Source: Lysinibacillus fusiformis
Lineage (GTDB): Bacteria; Bacillota; Bacilli; Bacillales_A; Planococcaceae
Length of the DNA: 64,000 bases
Reading direction: 5' to 3'
Assembly (NCBI GenBank): GCA_030027265.1
Contig: JASENG010000005.1
Location: forward strand, 62,001-126,000
Both the position numbers and the translations under genes were made by a program. Positions 8,502-17,523 of this stretch are shown here, one piece after another. The notes beneath the pieces were generated by a model. It made no database searches, was not told the DNA's origin, and saw nothing but the letters and a program-made list of their open reading frames with translations. Every line of letters begins with the position of its first letter. Positions within the stretch are counted from its first letter, which is position 1.

Positions 8502-10001
8502 CTAGTCGTTCGCAGCCTTTAACAATTCTTTTGCCTTTAAAATATGTGGATCCTCATTATTGATTTTCTCTCTAATTGCATCCATTAATGCATATGTTGT
8601 TTCACCAACCAGGACACCATTTTGCTCCAATTTTTGATCTGCTTGGAATGATTCTACAGCCGTTTCAGTTGTTTGATCGAACGATTCATCGATTGTACCA
8701 ACTTCATAGCCAAGGGCGTCTAAAATTTGCTCAGCAGATTTAACTGACGCTGATACATTACCCATTTTAAATTCAGTCTCTGGATTAATATACGTCGCAG
8801 TTGCGTATTCCGGATATTCTACCTTTTCGTCCGGTTCAATGCCTTTTTCATTGATCCAATTGCCATTAGGCGTTAACCATTTGCCCGTTGTATACTTCAG
8901 ATTTGCACCATCAGGCAATGCGCTCACTGTTTGTACAGTACCTTTACCAAAAGAAGTCAATCCAACAAGTTTAGCACCTGCTGATTCACTTAATGCTCCA
9001 GCTAGTATTTCAGAAGCAGAGGCACTGCCGTTATCAATTAATACAACAACAGGTTGGGTATACTTTTTGCCGCCTTCAGCCAGCATAACCTCTGCATCAC
9101 CTTCGCGGGCTTGTACTTGTACAATCGGTTTCCCTTCATCCACGAAAAGATTTGCGATATCAATAGCAGATGTTAAGAAGCCGCCTGGATTTTGGCGTAC
9201 ATCCATGATGATGCTCTTCATGCCATTTGCATCGTATTCTTCTAGAATTTTTACTAATTCTTTATACGTTTGCTCACTAAAGGATGTTATTTGAATATGG
9301 GCAACTTTGTCCTCGCCCATTTCTCCGTAAACCGTTTCGATTGGAATATCATCACGAACAATAGACAGCTCGATTAGTTCTTCAGATTCCCCGCGTTGAA
9401 TTGTTAATTTAACCGGAGTCCCTTTTTCGCCACGTATTAATAAAACTGCCTCGGAGGCACTCATTCCTTGAATGCTTTGCCCATCTACTGTAAGAATAAT
9501 ATCTTCCGGCAGAATTCCTGCTCTTTCGGCAGGTGAATTTTTAATAGGCGAAACAACCACAATATTACCATTACGTTCTTGAATTTCTGCTCCTATACCT
9601 TGGAAGCTGGAAGAAAGGTCCGTATTAAATTGTTCGGCTTGAACCTCATCCATATAGTCAGAATATGGATCTTCTAAAGCATCGAACATTCCGTTAATTG
9701 CACCATGAATAACGGCCTCTTCATCAATTTCAACATAATACTTGTTTTTCAGTTCGTCAAAGGCATCATACAGCTCAGAAAATTCTTCTCTTTCGACTGG
9801 AACTGAAACTTCTACAACTTTTTTCTCGCCAAAAGTCAGTGCGAAAATAGTTAAACCTGCTGTTAATAAAATTGTAAGGAACATCAGCATAATGAAAGTA
9901 AAAGGCTTAATACGAATAAATTTTTTCGCTGGCTTCATTTGCTCTTCTTGCTGTACATTTTGTTCGGTATTCTCAAATCCTTGCTGGTTTTGATCATCCA
10001 T
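8502..10001 (-). CDS. S41 C-terminal processing peptidase (CtpA/CtpB-like)
   Basis: Membrane-anchored serine protease of 499 residues. A cytoplasmic acidic N-terminus is followed by one membrane helix (about 35-57), a helical segment, a PDZ domain (about 125-205), the S41 protease core (about 210-390) and a peptidoglycan-binding domain (about 415-475). The catalytic triad is present: S328 inside GSASASEIL, K353 in FGKGTVQ and Q357 four residues later. The NPGGFL strand is also kept. In Bacillus, CtpB cleaves the SpoIVFA/BofA complex during sporulation, whereas CtpA is vegetative; the sequence alone does not say which this is. Confidence 0.9.
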   Translation of the reverse strand: MDDQNQQGFENTEQNVQQEEQMKPAKKFIRIKPFTFIMLMFLTILLTAGLTIFALTFGEKKVVEVSVPVEREEFSELYDAFDELKNKYYVEIDEEAVIHGAINGMFDALEDPYSDYMDEVQAEQFNTDLSSSFQGIGAEIQERNGNIVVVSPIKNSPAERAGILPEDIILTVDGQSIQGMSASEAVLLIRGEKGTPVKLTIQRGESEELIELSIVRDDIPIETVYGEMGEDKVAHIQITSFSEQTYKELVKILEEYDANGMKSIIMDVRQNPGGFLTSAIDIANLFVDEGKPIVQVQAREGDAEVMLAEGGKKYTQPVVVLIDNGSASASEILAGALSESAGAKLVGLTSFGKGTVQTVSALPDGANLKYTTGKWLTPNGNWINEKGIEPDEKVEYPEYATATYINPETEFKMGNVSASVKSAEQILDALGYEVGTIDESFDQTTETAVESFQADQKLEQNGVLVGETTYALMDAIREKINNEDPHILKAKELLKAAND

Positions 10002-10125
10002 CTAATTCACCACTCTCATTTTTACACTTACGTGAAAGAATCTGCTTTGAAGTTAAATATCTCTTCTCCATTATAAATAATGACAGCTTTTTCGAAAGCA
10101 AAGTTTCGCTTATTTACGAAAAGAA

Positions 10126-10149
10126 AGACTGTCAAAAAATAGACAGCCT
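10126..10149 (-). terminator. Possible terminator of deoD
   Basis: Eight-base stem (AGACTGTC / GACAGCCT, one mismatch) with loop AAAAAATA, followed on the minus strand by CTTTCTTTTC. It is 35 bases past the deoD stop. A second small hairpin-like GAAAGC/GCTTTC arrangement lies further on. The call is weak. Confidence 0.4.
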
Positions 10150-10183
10150 TACGAAAAGAAATATGCAAAGCATTAAATATACA

Positions 10184-10888
10184 TTACTCTTGAATTGCAG
10201 CTTCTAATGCTACGACAACCATATCGTTGAATGTAGTTTGTCGTTCTTCAGAGGAAGTAGCTTCTCCTGTAATAATATGGTCAGAAACCGTTAATACGGA
10301 AAGTGCTTGACGTCCAAATTTAGCAGCTAATGTATATAGAGCAGCAGACTCCATTTCTACTGCCAATACACCGTAACGCGCCAATTTTTCATTTTGGTTT
10401 TCTTCTGAGTAGAACATATCAGCAGTAAAGATATTCCCTACTTTTAAATTTAACCCCGCTTCTACACCAGCGTTATACGCTTTAAGCAATAAATCAAAGT
10501 CAGCTGTTGGTGCAAAGTCGATACCGTTAAAGATGATTTCATTCATTTTTGAATCAGTTGAAGCAGATTGCGCTAAAATAACATCGCGAACCTTTACATC
10601 TTTTTGGATTGCTCCACAAGTTCCAACACGGATTAATTTTTGTACCCCGTATTCTTGCATTAGCTCTGTTGTATAGATTGATATTGATGGTACACCCATT
10701 CCCGTACCTTGTACAGAAACACGTTTCCCTTTATATGTACCTGTATATCCGAACATATTACGAACTTCGTTATAGCATGTTACATCTTCCAAAAATGTTT
10801 CAGCAATATATTTTGCACGTAATGGATCTCCTGGCAATAAAATTGTTTCTGCGATTTCGCCTTGTTTTGCATTAATATGGATACTCAT
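10184..10888 (-). CDS. deoD: Purine-nucleoside phosphorylase, DeoD type
   Basis: Hexameric-type PNP of 234 residues that phosphorolyses purine (deoxy)nucleosides to base plus (deoxy)ribose-1-phosphate. The N-terminus [29 protein letters not shown] carries the phosphate-binding GDPLRA motif. [15 protein letters not shown] and the catalytic SDH (in [11 protein letters not shown]) are all present. Its length is normal for the family. There is no deoB/deoC/pdp partner next to it. Confidence 0.96.
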   Translation of the reverse strand: MSIHINAKQGEIAETILLPGDPLRAKYIAETFLEDVTCYNEVRNMFGYTGTYKGKRVSVQGTGMGVPSISIYTTELMQEYGVQKLIRVGTCGAIQKDVKVRDVILAQSASTDSKMNEIIFNGIDFAPTADFDLLLKAYNAGVEAGLNLKVGNIFTADMFYSEENQNEKLARYGVLAVEMESAALYTLAAKFGRQALSVLTVSDHIITGEATSSEERQTTFNDMVVVALEAAIQE

Positions 10889-11007
10889 ATAGCAATCCCT
10901 CTTTCCAAAATTATCTCATATTAAAATATACTTGCTTTTCTAGCTTTGTGCAATGATTTACCTTTTAATACACATTTTGCACTAGTAAAATTTCAAAAAA
11001 AGTACCC

Positions 11008-11229
11008 TCATCGGTATTTCATTTGATATAAGTCCCATAATTCATCAAAGACTTGCGTTGTCATATACTCATCGGCTAACGTCTCGATATAACTCGATAA
11101 CTCTTCAAAGGAAGTACTTCCTTTAGGAAAACTATGATCCAGAAAGGCACTTTCTGCAAAAAGAGCCTTTCGATCAGTTAAATCTCCCCCTCTATAGGAA
11201 AGAATAAACAAATAAAAACTTTCTATCAT
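11008..11229 (-). CDS. yozE: YozE-family (UPF0346) small protein
   Basis: Protein of 73 residues matching the YozE_SAM_like fold: SFYLFILSYRGG near the start, then DHSFPKGSTSFEELSSYIE, the signature of the family, and a FDELWDLYQ C-terminus. Its function is unknown; the fold is a small helical bundle. The ribosome site GGAGTG lies six bases before the ATG. No operon partner. Confidence 0.85.
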   Translation of the reverse strand: MIESFYLFILSYRGGDLTDRKALFAESAFLDHSFPKGSTSFEELSSYIETLADEYMTTQVFDELWDLYQMKYR

Positions 11230-11426
11230 TTGAACACTCCTAACTTTATTCTAAAATCCGCAGTGACGTGGCGTTTTCCAATTATACTTTTAGAAATCAA
11301 TCTGACCATACTAAAAGAGACAAAAACTTTATAACAAATCTTCAAGACAATTACCATAACTACATCTTTATATTTTTAAAAATACATGTCAATACTCTTA
11401 CTAAAAAATGTTAGTGGGGCCAAATA

Positions 11427-12558
11427 ATGCATAAAATCAGTCAAATCGGAATTTTGCATGTAATATTTTTAGTAATGACCTTTATTGGATTAAAAAATCA
11501 TGTTACTATCCTGCCGCCTATTTTGGAGCATGTAAAAAGAGATGGCTGGATGTCGGTAATCATAGCAGCAATCTTAAATCTTTCCATGGTTATTTTTAAT
11601 CCTATTTATCCATAATAAGACATACCAGAAACCAATAAAGGAATGGTTAAATCAAAAAATCGGCAAAGTCGGCTCAGCAGTTATTTTATATAGTACGGTG
11701 GGAATGATCTTTTTAATTGCCGCATTTTCCTTGCGTGAAACCGTTCTTTGGATTTCATCAACTTTTTTAATCGCAACACCTAAGGTCCTATTATTGCTTG
11801 TCTATATTATTCTTTGTACAACTTTAGTGACGACTAATATGTTAACGATCGTGATTGTGAATACCTTAGTTCTCTTTTTCGTAGTTGTCTTTGGTTTTTA
11901 TGTAGCCATTGCCAATTCTCACATAAAAGATTTTTCACTTTTACATCCCTTATTGGAGCATGGGTTTAGTCCTGTTATTAAAGGGTTTGTATACCCTGCT
12001 TCAGGGTTTATCGAATTATTTTTACTGTTATTTATTCAACATCATTTTAAATCCAAATTGAAATGGCATCATCTGGCTTTGATGCTAGTCATATTGACAG
12101 GATTGACACTAGGCCCTCTAATTGGCGCAATTGTAGAATTCGGACCAGCTGAAGCTGCAAGACAACGATATCCAGCTTATGAAGAATGGGGCCTCGTTAC
12201 AATCGGCCGTTTTATCGAGCATATGGATTTCCTGTCAATCTATCAATGGCTTACCGGTACCTTTATTCGAGTAGGAATCCTGTTATTTATTGCTGCTGAG
12301 ATTCTCAATTTAACTGGTCAAAGGACAAAAATTTGGTCCTATATGGTCCCTCCTTTTTCCATCATCTGCCTAAGTTTATTATTAATAGATGATTGTGTAT
12401 TTTTAAAACTAAATACCCACGAAATGCTTATTATTACTTTTCTATACTTCCTTATATTATCAATAATACTTGCTGTGATTGCTTTTTGTTCAAGCAAAGG
12501 TTTAAAAGCGAATCATCATGTTCCACGTCCACGAAAAAATCAAAAAAACAGAAGGTAG
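11427..12558 (+). pseudogene. gerAB: Spore germination protein GerAB-type, frameshifted
   Basis: Amino-acid/polyamine permease-like B subunit of a GerA-family germinant receptor, an inner-membrane protein of the spore. The first 62 codons read MHKISQIGILHVIFLVMTFIG and end at a TAA at 11613. Shifting one base at about 11610 continues the protein without a break (HNKTYQKPIKEWLNQKIG, then ten or so hydrophobic helices) to 12558. The combined product is about 376 residues, normal for GerAB. One extra base in TTTATCCATAAT explains the break. It is either a true null allele or a sequencing error. A late internal ATG (11698) would give a protein lacking the first two helices. Confidence 0.8.
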
Positions 12559-12575
12559 TGAATTGAAATGGACTT

Positions 12576-12926
12576 ATGTGGACCTTCACCCAACAATCTT
12601 ACTACGTTGTAGTTATTGCAATCTCCACTATTGCTTCCTACACTATTGTCAATCAATCACTTTCTACAATAATTAGCATGATTCGCTTCGGTTTTATACT
12701 TATCACTTCCGTCTTCGGATTATTTGGATTTTTTATCTGTCTATATTTTCTTATACTTTACATTGCGAATATCCGCATTTTCGGTACGCCTTACTTAGAT
12801 ATTACCGCTGATCTCAGTTGGCAAAATATAAAAAAAGCAATTAGTCGACAATCAAAACCGAAATATAAAAAAAGGCCGAACTTCCTTGATTCTAAAGATC
12901 AATCAAGAAATAGCGTGGAATCGTAA
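12576..12926 (+). pseudogene. gerAA: C-terminal remnant of a GerAA-type germinant receptor subunit
   Basis: Only 116 codons. The segment SYYVVVIAISTIASYTI, a second helix (FILITSVFGLFGFFICLYFL) and the tail SLRSFG-like IRIFGTPYLDITADL match the last membrane helices and cytoplasmic tail of GerAA/GerKA proteins, which are normally about 480-500 residues. The large N-terminal domain and first helices are missing, and an in-frame stop lies at 12564-12566. It sits between gerAB and gerAC, 17 bases after gerAB and directly abutting gerAC. That is not the usual A-B-C order, so a rearrangement followed by deletion is likely. Confidence 0.75.
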
Positions 12927-14075
12927 ATGTTATTCATGAAAAAAATAGGTTTATTGCTTGTGGGAACTTTTCTCCTTTCAGGTTGCTGGGATCTCAATGA
13001 AAACGAGCGAATGTTCTATGTACAAGGTATGGGAATTGATTATAAGGACGGAGAATATGAGGTTTTTATTCAAATCATAAGTTTTTCCAATGTGGCTAAA
13101 ACAGAAACTATCAGTCAAGACAATATTCAATCTGAGGTAAATTCATTCAAAGGAAAAACCGTCAGTGAGGCATTCGATAATCTGTATAATGCCATTGGGG
13201 AAAAACTGTATTGGGGGCATTTTTCTTTTCTTATTTTAAAAGATGCAGCTATGAAGGAAGATAGGTTAAATAGCGTGATTGATGCCCTCACCAGATTTCC
13301 TGATACAAGATATCTTACATGGATTTATTCAACGGATGAACCCTTAAGCGAATTTTTAACAGTCACTCCTTTGCTAAAACGATCCATTACACTAACTAGA
13401 TTGGCAGATCCCCAAAATTCATATGAGAAAGAGTCCTTTATTGAACCTATTAATGTCAGGAGATTGCTAATCGATTTAAATGAACCTGGACACGAAGTAA
13501 ATATTCCTTACGTACGGTTGAAAGAAGGATGGCAAACCCAAAAAGAACCTGATAAATCGATCGAGACTGCAGGGGTTGGAATAATTACCCCTCATACATT
13601 TAAAGGATATATAAAAGGCGAAAAAGCAAATGGTTTAAAATGGTTATCAAATGAAACGGTACAATCACGAATTACGACGAACACGGATGGCAATCAGTAC
13701 ATTTCAATAACAGTCAAAAATTTAAAGACAACAATAACCCCAATTGTAAAAGGGAATGATGTAAAGTTCGACATCAATATAGCTTTAACAGCATCTTTAA
13801 GTAGTTTCACTGGCAATATAAGCACAAAAGACATTGAAAAAGCGGTTATTAAACAGGTGAAAAAAGAAGTAAAGGACACATATAATGCTGGTCTGGAAAA
13901 AGAAACGGATATCTATCGGTTATCAGAAGTCATCTATAGACAAAAGGTGAACTTTTGGCGGGAGAATCAAAAAAATGGAAAAATTGATTTAAGCGAAGAT
14001 TCCATTCAACGTATAAATGTAGTTGTTCAACAAATCGAATCAGGCAGAAAATCCTACAAAGAATCAATCCAATAG
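12927..14075 (+). CDS. gerAC: Spore germination lipoprotein GerAC-type
   Basis: C subunit of a GerA-family receptor, 382 residues, apparently intact. A lipoprotein signal peptide ends in the lipobox LSGC with C20 as the lipidation site, followed by the family signature WDLNENERMFYVQGMGIDY. The C-terminal Ger(x)C domain runs to the end (IDLSEDSIQRINVVVQQIESG). Its start follows directly after the stop of the gerAA remnant. Without working A and B partners from this locus it can act only if another receptor supplies them. Confidence 0.9.
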   Translation: MLFMKKIGLLLVGTFLLSGCWDLNENERMFYVQGMGIDYKDGEYEVFIQIISFSNVAKTETISQDNIQSEVNSFKGKTVSEAFDNLYNAIGEKLYWGHFSFLILKDAAMKEDRLNSVIDALTRFPDTRYLTWIYSTDEPLSEFLTVTPLLKRSITLTRLADPQNSYEKESFIEPINVRRLLIDLNEPGHEVNIPYVRLKEGWQTQKEPDKSIETAGVGIITPHTFKGYIKGEKANGLKWLSNETVQSRITTNTDGNQYISITVKNLKTTITPIVKGNDVKFDINIALTASLSSFTGNISTKDIEKAVIKQVKKEVKDTYNAGLEKETDIYRLSEVIYRQKVNFWRENQKNGKIDLSEDSIQRINVVVQQIESGRKSYKESIQ

Positions 14076-14087
14076 TGAACGTTTTCA

Positions 14088-14122
14088 GGCTCCTCAGAAC
14101 AGAATCTGAGGAGCCAATTTTT
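14088..14122 (+). terminator. Rho-independent terminator of the ger locus
   Basis: Ten-base perfect stem GGCTCCTCAG / CTGAGGAGCC, loop of eight, then AATTTTT. It lies 12 bases after the gerAC stop. Confidence 0.85.
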
Positions 14123-14174
14123 AACACACGTTTAATTAACGAAAAATCTTTCTATCTAGTTTCGTCAATGCAAA

Positions 14175-14606
14175 TTATTTTTCAAACAGCTGCAAATAAT
14201 CGCCATATCCTTCTTCTTCCATTTTTTCTTTAGGAATAAAGCGAAGTGCTGCCGAATTTATGCAATAACGTAATCCACCTAACTCACGCGGACCATCCGG
14301 AAAAACATGGCCTAAATGTGAGTCGGCTGTTTTGCTTCTTACTTCCACTCTGCGCATACCATGTGAAGTATCGAAGTGTTCTTTTACTTCTTCAGCTTCT
14401 ACTGGTTTTGCGAAGCTTGGCCATCCGCACCCTGCATCAAATTTATCCTTTGAACTAAATAAAGGTTTTCCAGAGACGATATCTACATAGATTCCTTCTT
14501 CAAAGTGTTGATCGTATTCATTTTGATAAGGCGGCTCTGTCCCCTGTTTTTGTGTTACATAGTATTGCATTTCAGTAAGCTGTTTTAAACGTTCTTCCTT
14601 ATTCAT
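14175..14606 (-). CDS. msrB: Peptide-methionine (R)-S-oxide reductase
   Basis: Repairs the R epimer of oxidised methionine. About 143 residues; motifs GCGWPSF, SHLGHVF and the catalytic-cysteine strand [11 protein letters not shown] are visible. The zinc-binding CxxC pairs of some MsrBs are absent, as in several bacillus enzymes. The start is taken at the ATG inside the end of msrA (8-base overlap, GGGGG ribosome site), not at the longer open frame starting inside msrA. It is the last gene of ypmR-ypmS-msrA-msrB. Confidence 0.93.
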   Translation of the reverse strand: MNKEERLKQLTEMQYYVTQKQGTEPPYQNEYDQHFEEGIYVDIVSGKPLFSSKDKFDAGCGWPSFAKPVEAEEVKEHFDTSHGMRRVEVRSKTADSHLGHVFPDGPRELGGLRYCINSAALRFIPKEKMEEEGYGDYLQLFEK

Positions 14607-15135
14607 GGCGATTCCCCCAATGTTGTTGAATAAATGATGCTCGTCCTGAACCAATTTGATAGCGTTCATAATGCATTGGATTTTTTTTATAATACTGTTG
14701 GTGATATTCTTCGGCAGGATAGAATGTTTTAGCAGGCAAAATTTTTACAGCGATCGGTTTGTTGAACTTTCCAGATTCACCAAGTCGAGCTTTCGACTCT
14801 TCTGCAATCTGTTTCTGCTCTTCATTATGGTAGAAAATCGCTGTTGTATAGGATTCGCCTCGATCATAAAATTGTCCGCCAGCATCAGTTGGATCGATCA
14901 ATGTCCAATAGGTTTCGACTAACTTCTCATACGGAAATACTTTAGGATCAAAAGTGATTTGTACGGCTTCTAAATGTCCCGTTGTTTCCGAACACACCTG
15001 CTGATAGGTTGGGTTTTCCACATGGCCACCAGTGTAGCCCGAGAGTACTTCAATAATCCCTGGCTGTTCGTCAAAAGGTTTTACCATACACCAAAAACAA
15101 CCTCCAGCAAATGTTGCAATTGCGCTACTCATCAT
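14599..15135 (-). CDS. msrA: Peptide-methionine (S)-S-oxide reductase
   Basis: Repairs the S epimer of methionine sulfoxide. 178 residues with the catalytic GGCFWC near the N-terminus, GYTGG, and [10 protein letters not shown] near the C-terminus. GAGGGA precedes two adjacent ATG codons. It overlaps msrB and starts eight bases after ypmS, so the genes are co-transcribed. Confidence 0.95.
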   Translation of the reverse strand: MMSSAIATFAGGCFWCMVKPFDEQPGIIEVLSGYTGGHVENPTYQQVCSETTGHLEAVQITFDPKVFPYEKLVETYWTLIDPTDAGGQFYDRGESYTTAIFYHNEEQKQIAEESKARLGESGKFNKPIAVKILPAKTFYPAEEYHQQYYKKNPMHYERYQIGSGRASFIQQHWGNRHE

Positions 15136-15143
15136 GCATCCCT

Positions 15144-15722
15144 CTATTCATTTGGTACTATAACCTCCAATAAGATTCGGTTATTTTCTAAATCAATTTC
15201 CTTTGCTCTTACCCGTGCCCCGTTCATCACTTCTATATCAGACAAATCAACATAAATTTCTTCTTCATTTGGTCTGACAACAATCCATTCCGGGAACGAT
15301 ACCGCATCATTCATTAATTTTAGAACCGTAATAGGCTCTAAATTGATTCTACCAACATTTACAGAATTTTGCTTTAATTGTATATTGCCTTCTTCAGTCA
15401 CTATAGGATCGAATTCCATTGAGAAGGGAACTGTCACTCCAAAAGCTGTTAGTTCACTATTCAATTTAATCGACTCATTAATGACAAAGTCAAGTGGCAG
15501 CGGGCTATTTGCCAGTTCTTTTTGCAGGTATTTCAGTGCAATTTTTTCAATATCATCAGCAGTTGCTTCAACTAGCAAAACACTGTCCGATGGATTGACA
15601 GTGGCACTTTTCTTTTCAATTTGAACATCTTCTGATGGAGAAGTCGCCCAATAAAATAATAGGGTAAAAAATAGTATGATGACACCTGTTAAAGCAAAAA
15701 AGGCGACTTTCCACTTATTCAT
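15144..15722 (-). CDS. ypmS: YpmS-family membrane-anchored protein (DUF2140)
   Basis: 192 residues: one N-terminal membrane helix (about 5-27) followed by an extracytoplasmic domain with the family pattern LPLDFVINESIKLNSELTAFGVTVPF and a C-terminal NRILLEVIVPNE. Its role is unknown. In Bacillus subtilis ypmS sits with ypmR and the msr genes, as here, which supports the assignment. It lies between the SGNH lipoprotein gene and msrA. Confidence 0.88.
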   Translation of the reverse strand: MNKWKVAFFALTGVIILFFTLLFYWATSPSEDVQIEKKSATVNPSDSVLLVEATADDIEKIALKYLQKELANSPLPLDFVINESIKLNSELTAFGVTVPFSMEFDPIVTEEGNIQLKQNSVNVGRINLEPITVLKLMNDAVSFPEWIVVRPNEEEIYVDLSDIEVMNGARVRAKEIDLENNRILLEVIVPNE

Positions 15723-15817
15723 TCATGGTCACTCCTTTAAATCTCCTATAAACTATGTACCCCTCTTATTGTCCTACAAATCATTCGATGGGAAAAGGTT
15801 AATCTTGGCAAGAATTC

Positions 15818-16822
15818 TTACTCACTAAAGATTAACCCCTCAGAAGAGTCTGTAATCTGACAAGATTTCATCATCGAAACAATTCGTTCAGTCATTATTG
15901 TATAACCATATCCATTTGGATGGAAGAAATCTGAATGATAGACCAAATTCGCATTTTGGTCAAACAAATCTTGTATATCTACAAAACAAGCGTTTTCATA
16001 CTTTAAAGACGTGTTTTCAATCGTTTCGTTCCAATCTGCTATAATGGATTCAAATTCAGTGATTTCATCTGTAATAACTGAAAATGGATTATATAAGCCG
16101 ATCATGATAATTGGTACATCTGGGTTTTCCATTCGTATTTCCCTTAGAATTTGGTCGTAGCGCTTTTTAAAATCCGATAATTCCTCATCGAACATATCCC
16201 TTTTCAGCTCAAATAAATCTTTTTTAACTACTTTCATAATATCATTACCACCGATTGTTAGGGTGATAAGTTCTGCATTTTGGATTTCCGTATCATAGTG
16301 ACCTTTTTTAAGCAGCTCCAACAATTGATCGCTTTTGCGTCCCCGTTTTCCTCTATTATCAAGAATAACTTCTGTTATATCTGATGATGCTTCGATTTTC
16401 TCCACTAATCTTTCAGTATACCCACTTTTTCGCTCTTCATCCCCTACACCTCTAGTTAATGAGTCCCCAAGAGCCAAATAATATAATTTCGACCTAATTG
16501 TTTTAAATTCTTCTGGTGCTGTTAACGGTACTTCATTTAGTAATTGTTCTTCGATTGTTTCTTGAAATGCTGTAGTTAATGTCAATTCTTCTTCAATTTC
16601 TTCCACCGGATGTTTTTCTTCACCAGTGCTTTTTTCCTGTGAAGCATCTGATTCAGTTGAGTCATCAGTTTCCTCTGGAACTTTTGCTTCCTTCGGTTCT
16701 GCTGGCTCAGAAATTTGAACTTGTGAAGCAACATCATTTATTTGTTTTTCTTTAACTACCTTCATACAACCAGTTAATAATAAAATACAACAGCATAAGA
16801 AGAGAATAGTTATTCGTTTCAG
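15818..16822 (-). CDS. ypmR: YpmR-like SGNH/GDSL-hydrolase lipoprotein, probable CTG start
   Basis: SGNH-fold esterase/lipase-like protein. The catalytic serine block is LALGDSLTRGVG, block III is TIGGNDI, and the C-terminal block pairs D and H in HSDFFHPNGYGY. An acidic low-complexity linker (about 35-90) precedes the domain. The first ATG (16765) would leave out a perfect lipoprotein signal: the 19 codons upstream are open and encode a basic start, a hydrophobic cysteine-rich core and the lipobox LTGC. No ATG, GTG or TTG lies there; AAGGAG is positioned eight bases before a CTG at 16822-16820, so CTG is the likely start (334 residues). Head of the ypmS-msrA-msrB cluster. Confidence 0.82.
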   Translation of the reverse strand: MKRITILFLCCCILLLTGCMKVVKEKQINDVASQVQISEPAEPKEAKVPEETDDSTESDASQEKSTGEEKHPVEEIEEELTLTTAFQETIEEQLLNEVPLTAPEEFKTIRSKLYYLALGDSLTRGVGDEERKSGYTERLVEKIEASSDITEVILDNRGKRGRKSDQLLELLKKGHYDTEIQNAELITLTIGGNDIMKVVKKDLFELKRDMFDEELSDFKKRYDQILREIRMENPDVPIIMIGLYNPFSVITDEITEFESIIADWNETIENTSLKYENACFVDIQDLFDQNANLVYHSDFFHPNGYGYTIMTERIVSMMKSCQITDSSEGLIFSE

Positions 16823-17523
16823 AATGATTACTCCTTCCCTAATACTTTTAATAATAATTTCGGTTTTTTGCTTCGTATGTTAATCAATATTAATGATAAT
16901 TTGAGCAATTATTTGGCTTTGTATGTAGAAACTATCACAAAATTGAAAAAGCTATTATCTTCCTTGCCCCGTATGGCTTCTCCTTATTTTTATATTATGT
17001 AGGAAAAAATAGGAATAACAACTAAGTACGCCCGCAAAACCCGTTTTTTTGCCGCATCTCAAGCAAAAAAGTACAATAATTCTCTACTCCTATCTCATTT
17101 TAGATACATTCTCCGATACTCCTTTATTCTCCCACACAGTTCCAAGACTGTATACGCTCTTCTACACGCTTTTTCTCGAATATTTTTTACGGTAGGATGT
17201 TCGTGATAATGCAAGAACAAAGGAAATACCAGGAAAATTGGAGGAGAATGATATGAGAAAACCGAAGAGGAAAGTCATTATCCCCTTCGGTCAATTGTAA
17301 AAATGATAAGGATTTGATAAAACACAAGAGCACTATTTCCTGGAGTAGATCAATCCTTTATTTAGACACTTTTCTGTTCTGAAAGAGGATGTACTCTTTC
17401 AAAGTCATGCTTGTTCCTTGGCAAAAAATCAGTGTGAATATTCATTTTGTCCCCTTTAAATTTAATGGATTATATTTTATAATTCCCCAAGGATTCAATC
17501 ATTAACTCACCTTCTAAACCAGC
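16823..17523. other. 700-bp intergenic region
   Basis: Contains the ribosome site of the ypmR-like gene (about 16831-16836) and one copy of the 77-bp hairpin repeat (17253-17329). The rest is AT-rich with no convincing ORF. A GGAGGAG motif at about 17240-17246 precedes a 15-codon reading frame inside the repeat. Confidence 0.4.
17253..17329 (-). repeat. 77-bp hairpin repeat, copy 1 (terminator-like)
   Basis: About 85% identical by eye to 20090-20166. On the minus strand it reads as an 11-base stem around CCGAAGGGGA...TCCTCTTCGG (one mismatch in this copy; arms 17261-17271 and 17281-17291), followed by TTTTCTCAT. It would therefore terminate the gene at 17524-18792. Conservation extends about 40 bases beyond the hairpin, more than a terminator needs. 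Confidence 0.7.

Noticed and set aside
8839-9294. 151-codon plus-strand reading frame
   Set aside because: Antisense to the well-supported S41 protease; proline/serine-rich shadow composition.
17253-17300. 15-codon micro-ORF with VIIPFGQL end (also at 20090-20137)
   Set aside because: Not listed as a gene because the same bases form a minus-strand terminator hairpin, which explains their conservation; kept as a finding.
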